Part shown: piece by piece, positions 44,629-53,938 of the stretch
Numbering within the stretch: the stretch's first letter is position 1
How the letters are laid out: each line of letters opens with the position of its first letter
Assembly (NCBI RefSeq): GCF_010119225.1
Contig: NZ_WNKF01000004.1
Location: 62,001-126,000, forward strand
Source of the DNA: Cyclobacterium roseum
Lineage (GTDB): Bacteria > Bacteroidota > Bacteroidia > Cytophagales > Cyclobacteriaceae
Length of the DNA stretch: 64,000 bases
Direction: 5' to 3'
Program-made: the position numbers and the translations under genes
Notes under the pieces: model-generated
Database searches by the model: none
What the model was told of the DNA's origin: nothing
What the model saw: the letters and a program-made list of their open reading frames with translations, nothing else

Positions 44629-46527
44629 TTATTCGATCCTGCCTTTAATTATCTGGTCGACCACATCCGGATCCAGTAAAGTAGAGGTGTCACCCAAATT
44701 GTCCATATTACCTTCCGCCACTTTTCTGAGGATCCGGCGCATTATTTTACCAGACCGGGTTTTTGGTAGGCCCGGAACAATTTGAATTTTGTCGGGCTTG
44801 GCTATTGGACCAATAATTTTGGTAACCGAATCCTTAATTTCGCCCACCAGGTTCTGCTCGGTACGATTCTTCATGTCGCAGATTACATAGGCATAGATTC
44901 CCTGCCCTTTGACCTGATGGGGATAGCCCACTACGGCCGATTCCACGACCAATGGGTGTTCGTTGATGGCATTTTCTACTTCTGCCGTTCCCATTCGGTG
45001 ACCCGAAACATTGATCACATCGTCCACCCTTCCGAGAATTCGGTAGTAGCCATCGTGGTCTCTTTTTACCCCATCTCCTGTGAAATACATGCCTTTATAG
45101 GCCGAAAAATAGGTTTGCTTACAACGATCGTGATCACCGTAAGTGGTGCGTATCATGCCGGGCCATGGAAATTTGACGCAAAGGTTACCCTCCACTGAGT
45201 TTCCAATCATCTCTTTTCCTTCTGTATCCATGATCGCCAGTTGAACGCCGGGTAGGGGCAAGGTGGCATAAGCTGGTTTGGTAGGCGTAATTCCAGCCAA
45301 TGGGGAGACCATTATACCTCCGGTTTCGGTTTGCCACCAGGTATCCACTATCGGGCATTTCGTTTTTCCTATATGGGTATGGTACCAATGCCAGGCTTCC
45401 TCATTGATGGGCTCACCCACAGAGCCGAGTACCGTCAACGAATCCAATTTATAGGGGGCAATGGGATCGGTTCCATGTGCCTGCAGTGCCCTGATGGCGG
45501 TGGGAGCGGTGTAAAACTGGTTCACCTTGTATTTATCTACAATCTGCCAAAAACGTCCTGCATCTGGATACGTGGGTACGCCCTCGAACATAACGGATGT
45601 CGCTCCGGACAACAAGGGTCCATAGACAATATAAGAATGCCCTGTAATCCATCCGATATCCGCCGTACACCAGTACACATCGCCCGGGTTGTACTGAAAG
45701 ACGTTTTCAAAGGTATATTTGGAATAAACCATATAACCTCCACAGGTGTGAACCACTCCTTTAGGCTTTCCGGTAGATCCGGAGGTGTATAGTATAAATA
45801 AGATATCCTCACTGTCCATTTCTACCGCCTCATGTTCGGTGGAAGCACCGGATATGGCCTCATGCCACCAAAAATCCCGGCCTTCTTTCATGGTGACCTC
45901 CTGTTGGGTCCGCTGATAAACGATAACTGTTTCTATGGTAGATGTGGTTTCCAGTGCTTCATCGACGACTGCCTTTACCGGAATTTTTTTCTTTCCCCGA
46001 AAATTCCCATCTGCCGTAAGGACCACCTTTGCCTCGCAATCGTTAATTCTATCCGAAAGGGCATTACTGGAAAATCCGGCAAAAACCACGGAATGTATCG
46101 CACCAACCCTGGCACAGGCAAGCATGGCCACGGCAGCCTCGGGAACCATAGGCATGTAGATGATTACCTTGTCTCCCTTTTTTACTCCTTTTTCCTGCAA
46201 CACATTCGAGAAGCGGCAAACTTCCTCAAACAGTTGTTTGTAAGTAAGCGTCCTGCCCTCCTCATCGGGTTCATTGGGTTCCCATACAATGGCCGGTCGG
46301 TCACCGATGGTGTACTGGTATCTTTCCAGAATGTTTTCGGTGATGTTTAACTTTCCATTCAGAAACCATTTTACATCCGGACCTTCAAAATTCCAGTCCA
46401 ATACCTTATCCCAGCGTTTTTTCCAATGGAACGAATCCGCTACACGTGCCCAGAAGTTTTCCGGATCTGCCACGCTTTTTTGGTATTCATGGAAATAACC
46501 GCTTAGTGTATGAATTCTATCACTCAT
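44629..46527 (-). CDS. acs: Acetyl-CoA synthetase (AMP-forming)
   Basis: A 632-residue enzyme that converts acetate, ATP and CoA to acetyl-CoA, AMP and PPi. The adenylation motif is LYTSGSTGKPKGVVHTCGGY, another is DTWWQTETGG, and the C-terminal acetylation motif TRSGKIMRRILRK contains the regulatory Lys, which is normally acetylated by Pat-type enzymes. The length is standard for bacterial Acs. It lies 87 bp downstream of the sodium/acetate-type symporter gene and 86 bp upstream of the DUF294 gene, all leftward, forming a coherent acetate uptake unit. Confidence 0.96.
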   Translation of the reverse strand: MSDRIHTLSGYFHEYQKSVADPENFWARVADSFHWKKRWDKVLDWNFEGPDVKWFLNGKLNITENILERYQYTIGDRPAIVWEPNEPDEEGRTLTYKQLFEEVCRFSNVLQEKGVKKGDKVIIYMPMVPEAAVAMLACARVGAIHSVVFAGFSSNALSDRINDCEAKVVLTADGNFRGKKKIPVKAVVDEALETTSTIETVIVYQRTQQEVTMKEGRDFWWHEAISGASTEHEAVEMDSEDILFILYTSGSTGKPKGVVHTCGGYMVYSKYTFENVFQYNPGDVYWCTADIGWITGHSYIVYGPLLSGATSVMFEGVPTYPDAGRFWQIVDKYKVNQFYTAPTAIRALQAHGTDPIAPYKLDSLTVLGSVGEPINEEAWHWYHTHIGKTKCPIVDTWWQTETGGIMVSPLAGITPTKPAYATLPLPGVQLAIMDTEGKEMIGNSVEGNLCVKFPWPGMIRTTYGDHDRCKQTYFSAYKGMYFTGDGVKRDHDGYYRILGRVDDVINVSGHRMGTAEVENAINEHPLVVESAVVGYPHQVKGQGIYAYVICDMKNRTEQNLVGEIKDSVTKIIGPIAKPDKIQIVPGLPKTRSGKIMRRILRKVAEGNMDNLGDTSTLLDPDVVDQIIKGRIE

Positions 46528-46614
46528 CGTCTGATATTTTAGGTTTTTATAGTTCTATAAAATTACAGTAAATTTATTCTCTATGCACTTTTTACCGGGC
46601 ATAATCCCTGATGA

Positions 46615-48300
46615 CTAATGATCCTGGGCCTTGCCCGCACCTCGGGGAATCCGAATGTCCTGAATCATTTCCTGAACATCCTCAGGGGGGGCAGGGGTAA
46701 ATTTAGATACGATGAAACAGGCTACAAAATTGATCAGCATCCCCAGGCTACCGATACCTTCCGGGGATATTCCAAACCACCAGTTTTCGCTGACGTTGGC
46801 TTCCGGGTTAATAAATTTGAAGTAGATGATATACGCCAGCGTGAATACAAGACCGCTGACCATTCCCGCAATCGCTCCTTCCTTGTTCATTTTGGTGGAA
46901 AAAATTCCCATAATGATCACCGGAAAAAAAGAAGCCGCCGCCAAGCCAAATGCAAAGGCAACCACCTCTGCCACGAATCCGGGAGGATTGATACCAAAAT
47001 AACCGGCAATAATAACCGCCACTGCTGCTGAAACCCGCGCGATAATCAATTCGGTTTTTTCGGTCATCTGAGGCACAAAGGTCCGGAAAAGGTCTCGCGA
47101 TACAGAGGTAGAGATTACCAAAAGCAAGCCCGCAGCGGTGGATAAGGCTGCGGCCATTCCCCCGGCAGCTACTAACCCCACCACCCAGTTGGGTAGTTCT
47201 GCGATTTCAGGGGCCGCCAATACCATGATGTCCTTGTCTACTGTAAGTTCGTTTTTATCCGGATCGGCCAGGTATTGGACCACCCCATCCTGATTTAAAT
47301 CATCTACGACAATTAGATTCGTTTTCTGCCAATTCTCTACCCAAACCGGCAATTCATCCACCGGCTTCCCGGCCACCGTATCAATGGCATTGTAAATACC
47401 AAAGGCAGCGACTGCCGGTGCCGTGGTGTATAGAATTGCGATAAAAACCAGTGCGTAACCAGCCGATAACCGGGCATCTTTCACCCTGGGAACGGTAAAA
47501 AAACGGACGATCACATGTGGCAGTCCTGCCGTACCCACCATCAATGCCAGCGTGATGGCAAAAATATCCGTCACCGACTTTCTGCCTGAGGTATACTCAT
47601 GAAACCCCAGGTCCAACAAGATGCCGTCCAACTTGTCCAGAAGGTAGCTTCCATCCTGTACCGTTCCTCCCAGCCCTAGCTGGGGTACCGGATTCCCGGT
47701 TAGTTGTATGGAAATAAAGATGGCCGGAACCATAAAAGCAAAAATCAACACACAATACTGAGCCACCTGGGTATAAGTAATTCCCTTCATTCCTCCCAAA
47801 ACGGCATAAAAAAAGACTATCGTCATGCCAATAATGACTCCTAGTTCAATTTCCACCTCAAGGTATCTGGAGAAAACGATTCCAACTCCCCGCATCTGTC
47901 CTGCCACATAAGTAAAAGAGATAAATAAAGCACAAAACACGGCCACCACCCGGGCCTTGTTGCTATAATAACGGTCTCCTACAAAATCAGGAACGGTAAA
48001 TTTTCCAAACTTTCGAAGGTAAGGGGCCAGCAACATGGCCAATAAAACGTAGCCTCCGGTCCAGCCCATCAGATAGACAGAGCCATCATACCCCGAAAAG
48101 GCAATGATACCCGCCATTGAAATAAACGAAGCCGCCGACATCCAATCGGCAGCAGTTGCCATTCCATTAGCCAAGGGGGAAACGCCTCCTCCTGCGGTGT
48201 AAAATTCTTTGGTTGATCCCGCCCGTGTGTATATGGCAATCCCAATGTACAAGGCAAATGACAGGCCTACCAAAATGTAGGTCCAGGTTAAAATATCCAT
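46615..48300 (-). CDS. Sodium/solute symporter, VC_2705-type acetate transporter
   Basis: A 561-residue SSS-family transporter with about 13 membrane helices, one of which lies in the segment GVSPLANGMATAADWMSAAS characteristic of the ActP-like subfamily. FFTVPRVKDARLSAGYALVF is also conserved. A 60-residue hydrophilic insertion (about 315-375, including VDDLNQDGVVQYL) separates two helix groups, as in the VC_2705 type that pairs with DUF4212. Context with acs indicates acetate or another short carboxylate. The DUF4212 gene ends 22 bp upstream. Confidence 0.93.
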   Translation of the reverse strand: MDILTWTYILVGLSFALYIGIAIYTRAGSTKEFYTAGGGVSPLANGMATAADWMSAASFISMAGIIAFSGYDGSVYLMGWTGGYVLLAMLLAPYLRKFGKFTVPDFVGDRYYSNKARVVAVFCALFISFTYVAGQMRGVGIVFSRYLEVEIELGVIIGMTIVFFYAVLGGMKGITYTQVAQYCVLIFAFMVPAIFISIQLTGNPVPQLGLGGTVQDGSYLLDKLDGILLDLGFHEYTSGRKSVTDIFAITLALMVGTAGLPHVIVRFFTVPRVKDARLSAGYALVFIAILYTTAPAVAAFGIYNAIDTVAGKPVDELPVWVENWQKTNLIVVDDLNQDGVVQYLADPDKNELTVDKDIMVLAAPEIAELPNWVVGLVAAGGMAAALSTAAGLLLVISTSVSRDLFRTFVPQMTEKTELIIARVSAAVAVIIAGYFGINPPGFVAEVVAFAFGLAAASFFPVIIMGIFSTKMNKEGAIAGMVSGLVFTLAYIIYFKFINPEANVSENWWFGISPEGIGSLGMLINFVACFIVSKFTPAPPEDVQEMIQDIRIPRGAGKAQDH

Positions 48301-48322
48301 ATTAGGTCAATGGGTTTAGAAA

Positions 48323-48586
48323 TTATTTTTCGTTGACATCAAATTCTTCATCCAATTTGTTCATACGATACACGTAAACAAAAATTAATACTACGAAGGT
48401 AAATATGGATCCCTGCTGAGCAAACCAAAAACCCAGTTTATATCCGCCTATTCTTATCGCATTCAGCGGTTCTGCCAGGATAATTCCGAAACCAAAGGAG
48501 ACCAGAAACCAAACGGAAAGCAGTATCAATACCGTCCGAATATTTCGCTTCCAGTATTTCTTCATTTGTTCTTTATGGGTAGGCAT
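48323..48586 (-). CDS. DUF4212 small membrane protein, symporter partner
   Basis: An 87-residue protein with two helices (about 18-38 and 55-78). The family pattern YWKRNIRTVLILLSVWFLVS then AEPLNAIRIGGYKLGFWFAQ is the sodium-symporter small subunit (DUF4212). It is located directly upstream of the large symporter gene and is probably needed for its assembly. It is the first gene of the acetate unit; about 136 bp upstream separates it from the NadR-like kinase gene. Confidence 0.94.
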   Translation of the reverse strand: MPTHKEQMKKYWKRNIRTVLILLSVWFLVSFGFGIILAEPLNAIRIGGYKLGFWFAQQGSIFTFVVLIFVYVYRMNKLDEEFDVNEK

Positions 48587-48722
48587 GTGTGGGTAGTTTG
48601 TCTTTATTGTTTAAGAATAATCCTGAAAATATTCAAAAATTCCGTAACCATCAGCATGAATCCGTTAATCTCCTCAAATTATAACAGATTCGGTGAAACA
48701 ACAAGATAATTGGTTCCCCGAT

Positions 48723-49259
48723 TTACGGGCTTGGGCTCTTTTTTCCTTTACCTTTATTTATTACTTGTATGGCAGATTCCAGCCGGTTAGGCTCAGATCC
48801 TGAAATTTTTACCCAGGGAACCCCCGAGGTATCCAATTCCTTTTCGTACTGTGCCATGAAATGGATTCTTAAGTCCGGGTCCGGATGTTCCCTGAGCGGA
48901 TCTTCCTGCCAGGGTATGTCAATATCCGTAAGCAGGTAAAGATCATAGGACCTCTCCTTTATTTGCTGCTTTATCCAGGGGTCGGTACTGCCGTACTTGT
49001 GTTCACTCCATATTTTTATTACCCGCAAATCCGTGTCACAGATAAGGAGCTCTTTTGCCTGAGCGGTCAATTCGTCCTCGGTTCGAATCTGTCCCCGCGC
49101 GATCCGCAGCAGGTCCTCATAGCGGTACGGCCGGCCCAGTCCTTCCAGGTATTCCCGGGCATATTCCGGAACCCATGGTTCGCCAAAATGCCGGGACAGG
49201 GCTTCACTCAGAGAGCTTTTGCCGGTAGATTCTGGCCCGATAATCACCAATTTATACAT
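48723..49259 (-). CDS. NadR-like AAA/P-loop kinase
   Basis: A 178-residue P-loop kinase resembling the ribosylnicotinamide kinase domain of NadR. Walker A is GPESTGKSSLSEAL at residues 8-21, WVPEYAREYLEGLGRPYRY and LLTDIDIPWQEDPLREHP are NadR-type. The NMN adenylyltransferase and HTH domains of full NadR are absent. It overlaps the pnuC gene by 8 bases, so the pair probably imports and phosphorylates nicotinamide riboside. In some Bacteroidota similar pairs act on thiamine, but no TPP riboswitch is seen upstream. Confidence 0.9.
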   Translation of the reverse strand: MYKLVIIGPESTGKSSLSEALSRHFGEPWVPEYAREYLEGLGRPYRYEDLLRIARGQIRTEDELTAQAKELLICDTDLRVIKIWSEHKYGSTDPWIKQQIKERSYDLYLLTDIDIPWQEDPLREHPDPDLRIHFMAQYEKELDTSGVPWVKISGSEPNRLESAIQVINKGKGKKSPSP

Positions 49260-49875
49260 TGATTTCCTCGTATTTTCGGGCAGCGCGGATCCAGGCCATC
49301 AGACCTATTACTGCCAATACCGTAAAGACAAAAAACTGAAAAGAAGTAAGTACCAGTCCCTTGTAAAAATAAAGGGGCACCGAAACCAAATCGGTAATTA
49401 TCCAGGCGATCCAATTCTCCACCTTCTTTTTTGCCATCAACCACATACCTACAAAGGCAGACGCTGTGGTAAAGGAATCCCAACCGGGCACGTCGCTGTC
49501 GGTATAAAAGCGTAAAACATAATACAACAAGCCATAGGCCAGAAGGAACAGGGCCAAAGCCTGTAATATTTCCCTGCCCTTCATCCAGGTAACCGGTACG
49601 ACGACTTTGCCCGGCCTTGGATGGGACCAGACATACCAGCCAAAAATAGACATGGAAAAATAATAGGCATTGATCCCCATGTCTGCATACAAGCCGACCT
49701 GTAAACAGATCCATACATAAATTAGCGTACTGATAATACCGGTAGGAAATACCAGTATATTCTCCTTTATAGAATAATAAACAGAAGCCAAACCAAAGAA
49801 AACCGCCAGGGCTTCCAGCCAGTTCATTTCCTGAATACCTGTTTGCAGGCCTTCTATAATGTTTTGCCAATCCAC
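49252..49875 (-). CDS. pnuC: PnuC-family vitamin transporter (nicotinamide riboside)
   Basis: A 207-residue membrane protein with seven predicted helices. FPTGIISTLIYVWICLQVGL, YYFSMSIFGWYVWSHP and WIAWIITDLVSVPLYFYKGL are PnuC signatures, and the Trp-rich FGWYVW motif is the substrate-binding site. The frame begins at a GTG (49875); the first ATG in frame is about residue 17. It overlaps the kinase gene. PnuC is a facilitated-diffusion channel coupled to phosphorylation by the kinase. Thiamine or riboflavin specificity (PnuT/PnuX) cannot be excluded by sequence alone. Confidence 0.92.
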   Translation of the reverse strand: MDWQNIIEGLQTGIQEMNWLEALAVFFGLASVYYSIKENILVFPTGIISTLIYVWICLQVGLYADMGINAYYFSMSIFGWYVWSHPRPGKVVVPVTWMKGREILQALALFLLAYGLLYYVLRFYTDSDVPGWDSFTTASAFVGMWLMAKKKVENWIAWIITDLVSVPLYFYKGLVLTSFQFFVFTVLAVIGLMAWIRAARKYEEINV

Positions 49876-49931
49876 GGGGTGAATTTGAATTAAATATCTT
49901 ACACAAAAAAATCAGAAAGTCCGGACCCGAC

Positions 49932-50000
49932 CTTTGGGGCTTCCAAAACCGCGAAGGTCTTTACCGAAGCCAAACATAAAAAACCTTCGAAGCCCCAAAG
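49932..50000. repeat. Long imperfect hairpin repeat
   Basis: Outer arms CTTTGGGGCTTC (49932-49943) and GAAGCCCCAAAG (49989-50000) are exact complements over 12 bp; inside them CGAAGGT (49952-49958) pairs with ACCTTCG (49983-49989). Further partly matching units follow (AGACCTCAAAGGTTT to about 50013). It lies between the GMC oxidoreductase gene and pnuC, both leftward, so it may be a terminator-like or REP-type element. It resembles in style, but not sequence identity, the repeats at 7585 and 8204. Confidence 0.7.
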
Positions 50001-50072
50001 ACCTCAAAGGTTTAACTGGAACCTGATCATTGAGCGATGGCTGATCAACAGGTTCCCTATCCGGCCAATTTT

Positions 50073-51815
50073 TTATCCAATATTCTTCTTTTTCAATTGG
50101 TCCACAATGTATTCGGAGGTTCTGATGGAAAGGGCCATAATGGTCCAGGTAGGGTTTTTGTCCGCCTGGGACACAAAAGAGCCTGCATCTACCACAAACA
50201 AGTTGTTGCATTCATGGGCCTGGGAAAACTTATTCAAAACCGAGGTTTTGGGATCATTTCCCATACGTACCGTCCCGACTTCGTGAATAATACGTCCGGG
50301 AGCAGCCAGGCCGTATTGGTTATCCGCACCGGGTTTGTTGCCCATTACCTGAGCACCCATGGCATCAAAGATTTCTTCGAAGGTGTCCTGCATGTGCCGG
50401 GCCTGCTTCACCTCATAGTCTGTCCATTTGTAATGAAAGCGGAGTACCGGAATTCCATATTTATCTACCGTATGAGGGTCTATTTCACAATAGTTGTCGT
50501 ATTGGGGCACACTTTCCCCCCGACCGGCAATACCTACCGTGGCACCGTAGACACTGCGAATGTCCTTCTTCAATCCTTCACCATAGCCACCGTTTGGCCG
50601 GGGTTTTCCAAATTCATCCTTGAGAAAGTTTCTCATGGAGTCCATTCCAAAACCGAATCCATAGTTAGGCATTCGCATGCCTCCTCCAAATTCCAGATGA
50701 TATCCTCTGGGAAAATCAAGCTTTTTATTATCCAACCACCAGGGAGTATAGACGTGCATGGAACCTACCCCGTCTTCATTGTACTTATCTCTTCCCAAAA
50801 ACGAAGGCATGAGTGCCGAGCGGCTGGCTCCGGTAGAATCGTGCAGGTACCGACCCAGGGTACCGCTGCTATTGGAAATTCCGTTGGGATGCTGGGGTGA
50901 ACTGGAGTTCATCATGATCCGCGCACTTTCACAGGCAGATGCTCCCAAAACGACTACCCGGGCCTTGAGCTTGTACTCCTGCATGTCCACCTTGCTCACA
51001 TAGGAAATTCCAGTAGCTTCTCCTTTTTCGTCGGTGGTTACTTTGCGAACCATTGCATAGGTATACAAGTCTACCTTGCCTTTCTTGATGGCCGGTTTTA
51101 CCAAGACCGTTCCGGAAGAAAAATCACCGTAAACCTGACAAGCCCGATTACATTGCGCACAGAAAAAACAAGCTCCGCGCTCGTTATTTACCGGCCGGGT
51201 CAAGACTGATATCCGGGAGGGAATGACTGGCAGATTTATCTTCTTTCCGCCTTCCATAAACGCCAGCTCGTGCAGCCGTGGTTTAGGGGGAGGAAGGAAA
51301 AAACCGTCCGGTTCATTGCGAATGCCCTCTTTGGTGCCAAAAACACCCACGATTTGATCTACTCTATCGTAATAGGGTTTTACATCCTCATATCCGATAG
51401 GCCAGTTATCTCCCAGCCCGTCAATATCTTTCCTTTTGAAATCATCCGGCCCGAAACGCAGGGAGATTCTACCCCAATGATTGGTTCTTCCGCCCACCAT
51501 TCGGGAACGGAACCAATCGAATTGGGTGCCGTCCTTTCGGGTGTAGGGCTCTCCCTTGATTTCCCATCCACCGTAGGCAGCATCAAAATCGCCAAAGGCT
51601 CTAACGGTGTTTGCGCCCCGTCTGGGAGATTCCCAGGGCCAGCGAAGTTGGGTGCGGTATTCTTCCAAAGCCGGGTCAAAGTCACTTCCTGCTTCTACCA
51701 CCGCCACACTTAAACCGGACTCTGAAAGGATCTTACTGGCCATGCCGCCCCCGGCACCTGAGCCTACGATGATGACATCGTAGCTGTCCATGGATGATTG
51801 GATTTCAAAACTCAT
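50073..51815 (-). CDS. GMC-family FAD oxidoreductase
   Basis: A 580-residue FAD enzyme of the glucose-methanol-choline family. The dinucleotide motif is DVIIVGSGAGGGMASKILS near residue 13, the FAD-binding Glu follows in VAVVEAGSDF, and the C-terminal GMC_oxred_C has VDAGSFVSQADKNPTWTIMA with the catalytic His/Asn region at about 500-560 (IIHEVGTVRMG). The Cys-rich motif CFFCAQCNRACQVYG suggests an extra Fe-S-like or cytochrome-linked feature. The frame extends to 51917, but ATG 51815 (MSFEIQ) is preferred. Divergent from the IlvD gene. Substrate probably a polyol or sugar. Confidence 0.9.
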   Translation of the reverse strand: MSFEIQSSMDSYDVIIVGSGAGGGMASKILSESGLSVAVVEAGSDFDPALEEYRTQLRWPWESPRRGANTVRAFGDFDAAYGGWEIKGEPYTRKDGTQFDWFRSRMVGGRTNHWGRISLRFGPDDFKRKDIDGLGDNWPIGYEDVKPYYDRVDQIVGVFGTKEGIRNEPDGFFLPPPKPRLHELAFMEGGKKINLPVIPSRISVLTRPVNNERGACFFCAQCNRACQVYGDFSSGTVLVKPAIKKGKVDLYTYAMVRKVTTDEKGEATGISYVSKVDMQEYKLKARVVVLGASACESARIMMNSSSPQHPNGISNSSGTLGRYLHDSTGASRSALMPSFLGRDKYNEDGVGSMHVYTPWWLDNKKLDFPRGYHLEFGGGMRMPNYGFGFGMDSMRNFLKDEFGKPRPNGGYGEGLKKDIRSVYGATVGIAGRGESVPQYDNYCEIDPHTVDKYGIPVLRFHYKWTDYEVKQARHMQDTFEEIFDAMGAQVMGNKPGADNQYGLAAPGRIIHEVGTVRMGNDPKTSVLNKFSQAHECNNLFVVDAGSFVSQADKNPTWTIMALSIRTSEYIVDQLKKKNIG

Positions 51816-52158
51816 TGGTATTGATTTGATGTTTATTTTAATTGACGGCCTAAAATAGGGGATTCTCCCTAAATTTTCATCATCTGCCCCCAGAATCCTA
51901 TCCCAAAAACTTAGCAAACCAAAAAGGGTTGCTGAATCCTTGGAATAACACGTTGAAAATACCGGAATAAGGTTTCCGGGAAATTCTGAAAATGCTTAGG
52001 ATCAGGTGGGGAATTGAAATCCCCTATCCGGAAGACGATTTTTAAATTGTAAAATTTTATTTTGCCCAAACATTTACTAATCTTATACTTTCAATCGAAC
52101 AAAAGGACTACCCTTCAATGGAAGTCACTTTTCTATATTGACAATAGAATCCAAAAAG
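51816..52158. promoter_or_regulatory. Divergent promoter region of GMC and dehydratase genes
   Basis: About 340 bp with no coding frame. A candidate promoter for the rightward gene is TTTG (52061-52064) with TACTTTCA at 52086-52093, spacing 21 bp; TACTTTCA matches TAnnTTTG at 6 of 8 positions. No strong palindrome was seen that would mark a regulator site. Confidence 0.4.
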
Positions 52159-53874
52159 ATGAAGAAAAAGGAACGGAGAAGCCAGGGCTGGTTTGGTAAA
52201 ACCGGCAAAGACGGCCTGATCTACAGGTCTTGGTTTAAAAAACAGGGAATACCCACCCACGAACTGGGAGGAAAACCCATGATCGGTATCTGCAATACCT
52301 GGTCGGAACTTACCCCATGCAATTCCCATTTCCGGGAGCTTGCCGAATTTGTGAAGAAAGGAATCCTGGAGGCAGGAGGATACCCGGTGGAATTTCCCGT
52401 CATGTCTCTGGGCGAAACGGTGATGAAACCCACCGCCATGCTCTATCGAAACCTTGCCAGCATGGATACGGAAGAGTCCATTCGGGCCAATCCTCTGGAT
52501 GGGGTGGTACTATTGTGTGGTTGTGACAAAACCACTCCCTCCCTGGTAATGGGTGCTGCCAGCGTAAACCTCCCCACCATCGTGGTCTCCGGCGGACCCA
52601 TGCTAACCGGAAGATACAGAGGCGCCGAAATTAGCACCTCCGATATCTGGCGCTTTAGTGAAGATTCGCGCTCAGGAAAAATGAGCCAGGAAGACTTATA
52701 CGTGGCCGAATCCGGACTTTGCAGAAGCGATGGACACTGTGGCGTGATGGGCACTGCCTCCACCATGGCCTGTATGGTAGAATCGCTGGGGCTGTCTCTT
52801 CCGGGTAATGCTGCCATTCCGGCACCCGACACGGGAAGAAAGGTAATGGCCCACCTATCCGGTATGGAAATTGTAAAAATGGTGGAAAATGACCTGAAAC
52901 TATCGGATATCCTGACAAGGGATGCCTTCGAAAATGCCATCATGGTAAATGCAGCCATTGGCGGATCCACCAATTTTGTCATTCACTTGCTGGCCATTGC
53001 TGGAAGAATGGGGATTCCACTTACACTGGAGGATTTTGACAAATTTTCTTCCAAAATTCCCCTATTGGCCAATTTGCAGCCTTCGGGAACCTACTTCATG
53101 GAAGATTTCTATTATGCCGGCGGACTACCACCTATCATCCGACAATTAAAGGAACACTTGCACAATGAGGCCATTACCGTCACCGGGCAGGCAATTGGTA
53201 AAATCAACGAACGCTTTGAAAATTACAATGAAAACGTAATTGCTACCATTGATAAGCCCTTTAATCCCCTTTCCGGAATTGTAGTGCTCAATGGCAACCT
53301 GTGTGAAACAGGAGCCATCATCAAACCCTCTGCCGCCAGTCCCGAGTTAATGAAGCATACTGGCAAGGCCGTGGTTTTCGAAGATATCGATGATTATAAA
53401 AACAAAATCGACGATCCAGATCTGGATATCGATGAACATTCCATCATGGTATTGAAGAATGTAGGACCTAAGGGCTACCCTGGCATGCCGGAAGTGGGAA
53501 ATATGGGACTCCCTCCCAAGGTTTTGGCCAAAGGAATCAAGGACATGATCCGGATTTCTGATGGGCGAATGAGCGGAACAGGTTTCGGAACCGTCGTTCT
53601 GCATGCCACACCTGAGGCAGCGGAGGGCGGAAACTTCGCCGTGGTTCAAAATGGAGACCTGATAGAATTAGACGTGGAAAACCGAAAGCTAAATCTCCTG
53701 GTATCAAACGAAGAACTCCAGCAGCGAAAAGCCGCCTGGAAGAAACCTGCTCCAATGACTGAAAGGGGTTATGTAAGCTTATACGTCAAACATGTCGAGC
53801 AGGCTAACCTGGGAGCAGACCTGGATTTTCTGAAAGGAAATTCCGGCAGCGAGGTTACCAAAGATTCACACTAA
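52159..53874 (+). CDS. IlvD/Edd-family dehydratase (sugar-acid type)
   Basis: A 571-residue Fe-S dehydratase. Cluster-ligand and active regions are visible: CNTWSELTPCNSHF, LLCGCDKTTPSLVMGA, GHCGVMGTASTMAC, and RMSGTGFGTVVLH near the C-terminus. N-terminal KERRSQGWFGKTGKDGLIYR resembles the arabonate/xylonate dehydratase branch rather than dihydroxyacid dehydratase. An in-frame TTG at 52138 exists, but ATG 52159 (MKKKERR) is a better start. Followed by an SDR gene after 64 bp and divergent from a GMC oxidoreductase, so it may dehydrate a sugar acid to a 2-keto-3-deoxy acid. Confidence 0.88.
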   Translation: MKKKERRSQGWFGKTGKDGLIYRSWFKKQGIPTHELGGKPMIGICNTWSELTPCNSHFRELAEFVKKGILEAGGYPVEFPVMSLGETVMKPTAMLYRNLASMDTEESIRANPLDGVVLLCGCDKTTPSLVMGAASVNLPTIVVSGGPMLTGRYRGAEISTSDIWRFSEDSRSGKMSQEDLYVAESGLCRSDGHCGVMGTASTMACMVESLGLSLPGNAAIPAPDTGRKVMAHLSGMEIVKMVENDLKLSDILTRDAFENAIMVNAAIGGSTNFVIHLLAIAGRMGIPLTLEDFDKFSSKIPLLANLQPSGTYFMEDFYYAGGLPPIIRQLKEHLHNEAITVTGQAIGKINERFENYNENVIATIDKPFNPLSGIVVLNGNLCETGAIIKPSAASPELMKHTGKAVVFEDIDDYKNKIDDPDLDIDEHSIMVLKNVGPKGYPGMPEVGNMGLPPKVLAKGIKDMIRISDGRMSGTGFGTVVLHATPEAAEGGNFAVVQNGDLIELDVENRKLNLLVSNEELQQRKAAWKKPAPMTERGYVSLYVKHVEQANLGADLDFLKGNSGSEVTKDSH

Positions 53875-53938
53875 TGATCCTCTATTTCGGACGGGCGGTT
53901 ATGCCCATTCTAACTAACCTACAAATCCTATATGCTAG

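Noticed and set aside
49876-50072. Possible TPP or NAD riboswitch upstream of pnuC
   Set aside because: No CTGAGA or ACCTGATCTGG-like thi-box, and no NAD-II-like core; the region is dominated by the palindromic repeat.
50037-50900. Plus-strand open frame of 287 codons
   Set aside because: It lies antisense to the GMC oxidoreductase gene, which has full family motifs; a shadow frame.
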